NCBI GenBank assembly: GCA_034008185.1
Contig: CM067086.1
Coordinates: 69,114,286 to 69,178,285 of the forward strand
Source of the DNA: Gorsachius magnificus
Lineage: Eukaryota; Chordata; Aves; Pelecaniformes; Ardeidae
Length of the DNA stretch: 64,000 bases
Direction of reading: 5' to 3'
Part shown: one piece after another, positions 57,801 to 64,000 of the stretch
Position numbering within the stretch: position 1 is the stretch's first letter
How the letters are laid out: every line of letters begins with the position of its first letter
The notes under the pieces: generated by a model
What the model saw: only the letters and a program-made list of their open reading frames with translations
Told to the model about the DNA's origin: nothing
The model's database searches: none
Program-made: the position numbers and the translations under genes

Positions 57801-59977
57801 GCAGCCCCGCTGCTTCACGGGGTATGGATTTACCCTGAAAATCAGCAGTTCAGGGGGCACTTTTGCCCGGTGCTCTGCTGTACAAGCCCAATCATATCCC
57901 TATGTATCTTTTGACATTTCCATTCTTTTCCAGAGCTTTACCCCAAGCACAAGTATGAAATTTATGATGTTAAATTGGAAAAGATGCCAGTAATTCTCAG
58001 AGCAGAGACCGCCTCTCTCCATTACCAGTATTTCTCTCTTTCTGGCTCATCCACTGGCCTTGTTTTTTCTCCCTGGTGCCACTTACTGGTTTTTGTCCTT
58101 TGCAGGAGAGAGTCCCAGCAGACATCCAGGCAGTGCTGGAGCTGCAGGACTTTCTTCTCCAAGGTTTTTGCTCCAGACAGCTCTGAGCATCCAGATGCTC
58201 AGAGCTTGGATGAGGAGCAGGAACTCCGAGCACCAGAAAAGAGGTGCTTATTCATTTCACCTACCTCCAGAAACTACATGGTCCTTAAACACAAGTGGCC
58301 TGCTGCTGGTCTGTTAAGTCGAGCTGCTTCCCAGCTACCTGACTTAAGTTTCTGTTGGAAAATAGGTGAGAAAATCTCATGTGGAGATGCTGAGCAAGAT
58401 GATGAAAGCAAGGAAGCTGATTATCCCACGGGGGAAATGGAGACAAAATCATTGGCAAGGAAGCTGGCCTGTGGCAGGGATAATGAGGAGTGCCTGCAAG
58501 CAGAGAAGCATTTGTTAAAACAGCAAGAGAAGATGATGGGAAGGAAAGAAGAAGATAGTGAGTAGCTGGAGCAGGGGAGCATGAAATGGGAAAGAAAATG
58601 CAGAGCTGTTCAAAAGCAAAGGACAAGTGGGAAAGGAACGTGGAGAGAAACAGCACAAGAGACAAGGTCACCACCACCAACAGTATCATCTAACCTGGAG
58701 TGGTGAAGCCGGGGATAATAGAAAGCTGCTGATGAAAGGCCTGGGTGATGGCTTGGACCTGGGTGTTACTGTGCACAGCTGTGGCGGTGAGGGGGGAGAA
58801 GAGAGGGAAGATCAGCAGGGAGAAGGGAATGATGGTAGACATGGTGGTGGGGATGAGTGTGGTAGATGGAGAGAGGGGCACTGGGGTGTGCGGAGGGCAA
58901 ACTGTGGATTTTCAGGGACTGGGGAGAGTGGGAAAATTAGACTGAAGTAGGCAGAAAGAATGTGTAGAGCTGATGGGGACTATCAAAAGGGAAGGACAAC
59001 CATGTTGAGAAGATGTGCGCCAAATGTGTGGAGAGAGGAAAGGAAGTAGGCAGGCTTTGGGTGAAGGGAAGAATGGTGTTGACTTGGTGATATCACCTTA
59101 ATGCAAAATACATCAATAATCCTACAAACATGCTCCCTTACTCTGGTTTTAGGAAGCATGTGTATCTTGGGATCAGGCAGCCGAGGTCCATCTCTGTTGG
59201 GTTCAAGCTTGACTAGTTTATGAGACGCATCTCTGATGTGGCTGCCTACAGTGGCGAGGCTGAACTTTATGACTCAGCGAGTCTTTTTCTGATCCTATTC
59301 CCAATCCTATTCCCTTATTTCTTTTGAACTTTTCCCAGCTGTAAGCTTGATTGTCACATCTTCACTAGCACCCTTTGAACTCTCCAGGACTAGGCTGCTT
59401 CTGTGCTTCTGGGGTTATTTTCTCTCCTTTCAGCAGCTTCAAACTAAACATGAAAAATTAACTGAGATGAGAAAATTATGTCAAACTTGACTTAAAAAGA
59501 CCTCTGTATCATGAGAAAAGTAGAATTAAAGTTCTCTTACCATTTGTTTTTAGTAGATAGGCATTAGTACTGGCCAGAATTACTGACATGTTTGAAACAG
59601 TGAAACATTTTTTTGTTTCATGAGTCACATTTTTAACACCTAAATTTTATGTCTTAGAAATCACTGGCAGACATTAAATCACTTTAGACCCCACAATTCA
59701 AAACAGATTAATACTCACTCAAGATGAGTGTTCTCCTCTCAATAAGCAACAACCAAAGGGAACACCACAAAACCAGAATAAAAATACAGTTGCAGGGTGC
59801 ACAGCAAAACATTTAAATACATCTTCTTTCTAAGGGTTGGTATTTCTGTGTGCAGCCACACAGCTCCTGGGATAGACTGGGATATTCAAATGAGCATACA
59901 TGGAAAACAAAATAAAGCCCAGTTGCTCAGTATTCACTTGAAGAGATTAATTTTGTTAAAAACAAAAATATTCTGTT
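54881..59977. other. Noncoding stretch, no gene recognised
   Basis: Five kilobases without a recognisable gene or repeat. The longest frames (56354-56818 and 57975-58565, plus strand) lack any family signature. The region 58380-59080 is purine-rich, which keeps frames open by composition. A weak exon candidate at 58106-58186 is listed separately. Confidence 0.5.
58106..58186 (+). other. Weak candidate terminal exon
   Basis: A strong acceptor, GGTTTTTGTCCTTTGCAG, ends at 58105. The first frame after it reads 26 codons, starting ERVPADIQAVLELQDFLL and ending in SRQL, then TGA (58184-58186). The translation is leucine-rich and helix-like. A different frame across the same bases belongs to the 196-codon ORF at 57975-58565, so at most one can be real. 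I do not recognise a family. Confidence 0.15.
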
Positions 59978-60550
59978 AGAATAACAGAATAATTTGGATT
60001 GGAAGGGACCTTTAGAGGCCATCCAGTCCAACCCCCTGCAATGAGCAGGGACATCTTCAACCAGACCAGGTTGCTCACAGCCCCCTCCAACATTTCCAGG
60101 GATGGGGCCTCCACCACCTCTCTGGGCAACCCCTGCCAGGGTTTCACCACCCTCACTGGAAAGAATTTCTGCCTTAGATCTAGCCTGAATCTCCCCTCTT
60201 TTAGTTTAAAACCATCACCCACTGTCTTATTGCTACAGGCCCTTCTATAAAGTCTGTCTCCATCTTTCCTTTAAGCCCTGAATGGCCACAGTCAGGTCTC
60301 CCCACAGCCTTCTCTTCTCCGGGCTGAACAACCCCAACTCTCCCAGCCTGGCCTCAGAGCAGAGGGGCTCCAGCCCTCGGAGCATTTTAGTAGCCCTCCC
60401 CTGGCCCCGCTCCAACAGCTCCATGTCCTCCTTGTGCTGAGGGCTCCCGAGCTGGACGCAGGGCTCCAGGGGAGGTCTCCCCAGAGCAGAGCAGAGGGGC
60501 AGAATTCCCTCCCTCGCCCTCCTGACCACACTTCTTTTCGTGCAGCCCAG
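59978..60550 (-). mobile_element. CR1 LINE, 0.57 kb 3' fragment, minus strand
   Basis: The plus strand starts AGAATAACAGAATAATTTGG and shows the reversed 3' UTR and ORF2 end up to CGTGCAGCCCAG at 60550, where similarity stops. In the coding orientation it contains [34 protein letters not shown] and [14 protein letters not shown] pieces, in more than one frame and hence broken. The ORF2 stop position is TGG instead of TAG. The tail is decayed to AATAACAG and AATAATTT, so it looks older than the copy at 8914. Confidence 0.94.
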
Positions 60551-60929
60551 CTCATGTCTTGCTTTTGACTCTCAACTCTAGAATCTCAGAATACTGAATT
60601 ATCTTGTGCACTAGAGAAGGTTGGGAATAGCATTTTTTTCAAGTCAGGAAACCCCGTTTTACTCAGCAAAGATTTAACCCTACATACCACAAGAATAAAA
60701 AGAAAAAAGAAAGACTAAAAAAAAAAAATTGTTATCCAATGTAGAAAATTGCCAGATATCCCACTGAAAAAGAATCAGCATGTTACGGAAATACAGGGTG
60801 AGGAACCACTGTGCCGGCTGCAGTTCTACAGGATGCTGTCTTCATGTTACTGTGAGTCACAAACTAGACAAGAATCAGAAATGCCATGGCATTGCAAAGA
60901 CGACAAACAGGCCCTGGAATGTCTCGGTC
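60551..60929. other. Noncoding spacer
   Basis: An A-rich patch at about 60718-60728; otherwise unique sequence with nothing recognisable. Confidence 0.6.
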
Positions 60930-61370
60930 ATGGTGTAGACTTCAAAGCTGGAGTTGTAACCCTCTGTGCCCCTGGGTACTGGAGTACTGCACACAGTTTA
61001 CATCGGTGTCCTTATTGACAATATGGGCTACTGGGAGCAAGGCCAAAGAAATGCAATGGGAACAATCCCAAAATATTCACAGACAAGAAAACAAAACAAA
61101 ACATGTTTGACCTACACAGAAGAACAAATGAACTAGGATTTTTAAACCAAAAGAAGAGAAGACAGGTGGGTACAGATAAGAGCTTCCAAGGTCATGAAGG
61201 CTGTTGTATGCTCACAAATTCTAGAACAAGAAATTATCTGTTTAAATTAAGGCTGAAATTAATTCCACAGAAAAATGAACTCTAACAGAGAGCTACTGAA
61301 GCCCAGGAAGCCCTGGAAGACTTGGGAGTTGCTGTCTCTGGAGGTCTTCAGGAAGAAATCCACCCTTCTT
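60930..61370 (+). mobile_element. Ancient CR1/L3-like LINE fossil
   Basis: A diverged sense fragment of a CR1-family ORF2. CTGGAGTACTGCACACAGTT (from 60979) encodes LEYCTQF, equivalent to LEYCVQL in the young CR1. From 61121 RTNELGFLNQKKRRQVGT corresponds to the ...[15 protein letters not shown] block. The end, CTGTCTCTGGAGGTCTTCAG (61333-61352), corresponds to the conserved SLE-F segment. Frames are broken and the order is colinear with the young element at 8914. Its tail is not recognisable. Confidence 0.65.
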
Positions 61371-63861
61371 CCAGAAAATACCAAGGTGTGCATCACCATT
61401 AGCTAGCACAGATGAACAGAACAGAGGCTTCTCAAGGTCTGTTCTGCTCCCATACATGAACACTGGGTTGCACAGAAACACAGAGCAGGATCCAGATAAG
61501 GGAGCTAGGTACAAAGAAATCCTCAGTGTATGATATATTCTGAACATATTACTCCTCTTTTTTTTTTTTTTCCCCTTGCCTAATGCCATCCATCTCTAGA
61601 GATTTCCAGTAATACTACTATGCTGGGTATGCCAAGGCATATGACATAGCTCGCCCAGTCTGTTTGAAAGGTCTATTAATACCCCAGTAAGAAAAGTTTC
61701 CTCACAGTTGCATTGAAGAAACGGTCTGATACCTAGTAAATCTGTCTCAACTGACATAGACTAAAAGAGCAGTCCACATTGCTTTTCCAAAGCTAAAGCT
61801 AAACCACAAAATTTGAGACTGTAATTATCTGAGTCAGGCAAAGAAAGCTGAGAGCAGGGAGCGCTTTAACTCAACAATGACATTACAGGGCAACTGAAGA
61901 GCTGGCAATTGGAATGGAAAAGAAAACACAAAACATTAGAGTGGGGGATAAGATAAAAATCGACAGGAAATGTAGTTAGCAACTGAAAGAAATGGATTTG
62001 CTCAATTTTCCAGTGCTTCAAGACTGAAACTGGAGATCTGAGAGAGGAAGAGAGGTAGGAAGGTCTTAGCTCCACCTGGTTCTGTACAGAGGTTGATAGG
62101 GTAGAGAAGGGATGACTGAAACTCTTTGGGAAGGAGATTTTGGGGTGAAACTCCTTTTCTGTGTTATTCTGCAAGATGAAGACTAAGTCTGGTGGGAACT
62201 CTTTTGCTGTCTGACCTGACAGAGAGCTGCACACTCTCCTCTGACAGCAGACGTTGAGCATTGGATGGTTCGGATGTGAAGCTGTCTGGGTTAGAGATAC
62301 TGTTACCTTTGACTGTTTCCTGAGGAGGAGTTGCCTTGGGGCATTGCTACTTCACCTAGTCCTGCAGACACAAGGATGGCCAGACACACAAAAGACACAT
62401 GGACGCCTCCCACCTTTCAAAAAGATTCAAAAAGGGAAAGTTGTACTGCGTTCATGCGGGTCCAGCAGGTCAGTGCTACCATAAAATATTCCACACCACA
62501 TCTACAGTGTTAGACATAAAGACTATCAAGTACACACGGGGTGTCATGCTTTACTCTTGCATTGGCTTGCTTACTTCTTAAGATACACAAAGCATTAGAC
62601 TTGCTTAGCAGGATTAGGAACCAGGAGGCTTAATTTCATTATCTCTGTTGGAGAAGACCCAAGTGACCACCAGTGATCCATTTACTCACTTAGCACCTTT
62701 GTGAAATAGGATTAATAGGGTGAGGAGTGTGGTCTGTACTGTGCCACACACACACCTCAGAAATAACCACTGACAGACAACGGGCACTCCTGATTCAGTA
62801 CTACTGTGGACATATAATCTTTATTATTTATAAACCACCAAAATACTTGTGGAAAATAACTCTGACACATTCCTTAACACAAAATATACCTCAAATACCT
62901 GAGTTATAGGTGCCCCTGCATCTGTGTTTAAGGGTCAGTAACATGAGATGGGGTCTCAGCCATTCTTGGAAACAACGCTGGGGTTATTGCAGCATATAAA
63001 TAATTTCTAACTTTTCTAGGAGAATAAGAAGAGCAGGAGGAGTGTAGAAGAAAGTCTGATTTATTAATCTAATAGCTCATGCCTGCTTCTTCAGTTTATC
63101 AACCTTAGAAATATTAGCAATTTATTCCAATGATCACCAAAAAAGATATTTCTGCCTTTGCCCTGCTCCACCTGTAGGCTAAAGCTAATTAATGCAACAT
63201 GGCAAGAGAACCTCACGATGAATGGTCAGGCTTTCTCTTCACCAGCTACGCATTTTCCCAGCTCAGCCAGAGATTCAGAGACGGCTCACAAATGTCCACA
63301 GGCCAAACTGAGTTGGAAGAAAGTAAGAAGCTGTCAGAGAGGTGAAAGATGAGTTGTGCTTAGTGCAACAGAAGTCAAAATGAGAAGAGCCGAGCAATGT
63401 GCAGGTGATGGATGTCAGCAGGGAAATGGTGGCTGGCTGTTCGCAGTGAAAGCACGCTGAAAAGGTAAAAAACCACCAATGAGCTCATTAACTTTTTTCT
63501 GAACTGAAACCCACCTTAGTCACAGTAAGGATCACAAAGTGTAGTCACGGGCATCACAGAAGCCTCACTACAGTGATACACGGCACATTCCACTTCTTCC
63601 CTTGACTGTACTGAGACAGAAAAACACAGACTTATTTATTTGTCTTTTGAGTTCAGTTTTGCCTTGCATTCCTCCTACTTCTCTTTTCAGTGTCCATCTC
63701 AAATATATGTGGAAAGATGAATCTAGGTAAGCTTTATTCCCCTTGAAGATGCTAGACTCAAATTCTACTCTTATTTACATTGCATGAAATTCCACAGAAC
63801 TCCAACAAGAAGATAATTTCTTCTCTAGATTTTAAATAAAGAACTCAGGGGTGTTTTAAAT
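61371..63861. other. Noncoding sequence, no gene recognised
   Basis: A T-rich tract lies at about 61556-61572. There is no repeat or recognisable gene. A possible microexon at 63691-63726 is listed separately. Confidence 0.5.
63691..63726 (+). other. Candidate microexon (36 bp)
   Basis: A strong pyrimidine-rich acceptor (CTCCTACTTCTCTTTTCAG, ending 63690) and a good donor (TAG|GTAAGC) bracket 36 bp. The length is a multiple of three, and two of the three frames are open (VHLKYMWKDES and SISNICGKMNL). Both signals are among the best splice sites in the window. No flanking exon is visible, and the candidate may be chance or part of a noncoding RNA. Confidence 0.2.
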
Positions 63862-64000
63862 TAGAATCATAGAAAGTTTTGGGTTAGAAGGGACCCCTAG
63901 AGGTCACCCAGCCCAACCCCCCTGCAGGAGCAGGGACACCTTGAACCACATCAGGTTGCTCACAGCCCCCTCCAACCTGGCCTGGAATGGTCCCAGGGAT
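63862..64000 (-). mobile_element. CR1 LINE 3' end, continues past the window
   Basis: The plus strand begins TTAGAATCATAGAAAGTTTT, then the reversed CR1 3' UTR, CACATCAGGTTGCTCACAGC, and the start of the reversed ORF2 C-terminus. It is the stop-loss subfamily: CCACAT (63946-63951) is the reverse of ATG-TGG. It is cut by the right edge, so its full length is unknown. Confidence 0.95.

Noticed and set aside
57975..58565. 196-codon plus-strand ORF
   Set aside because: No recognisable family, purine-biased second half, and no promoter or conserved-start evidence. The frame is probably kept open by composition.

Overview
This is vertebrate nuclear DNA, almost certainly from a bird. It contains at least 16 CR1 LINE fragments of avian type, most ending in the ATTCTATG 3' tail. 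It also has two solo LTRs of an avian endogenous retrovirus family and a few much older CR1/L3-like fossils. The rest is long A+T-balanced non-repetitive sequence with short poly-A/poly-T tracts. Nothing prokaryotic was seen: no operons, CRISPR array, insertion sequence or rRNA. No tRNA was recognised. The species cannot be fixed from sequence alone. The CR1 and LTR types look like those familiar from many neoavian genomes, but that is inference.

Layout. 1-8.7 kb: mostly unique noncoding sequence with two CR1 copies (3.15-3.38 kb and 4.66-5.51 kb). 8.7-11.3 kb: a short CR1 end (+) followed tail-to-tail by the largest element, a 2.4 kb CR1 on the minus strand. Its ORF2 is open from the end of the endonuclease domain through the whole reverse transcriptase to the natural stop. 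It is the only long genuine coding frame in the window. 11.3-43 kb: a gene-poor stretch with scattered CR1 ends (18.3, 19.7, 26.5, 36.1 kb) and several blocks that read like conserved noncoding elements (best at 15.65-16.16 kb, also 20.5, 23.0 and 29.3 kb). 43-55 kb: the repeat-dense part, with seven CR1 pieces, two oppositely oriented solo LTRs (46.55-47.14 kb minus, 52.07-52.60 kb plus) and an old L3/CR1 fossil. 55-64 kb: unique sequence, a CR1 (59.98-60.55 kb), another old CR1 fossil, and a CR1 running off the right edge.

No cellular protein-coding gene could be identified with confidence. Four short segments have splice-like borders and open frames (3878-3964, 34119-34232, 58106-58186, 63691-63726). 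They are listed as weak exon candidates because they might belong to a gene or lncRNA crossing the window. The simplest reading is an intron or intergenic desert, with possible regulatory elements between retroelement insertions. Almost all the short ORFs are chance.

The most distinctive observations concern the repeats. At least five CR1 copies share a loss of the ORF2 stop codon that would lengthen the protein by a fixed tail. Four copies of another CR1 subfamily share a potential G-quadruplex near the 3' end. I found no evidence of a new biological system.
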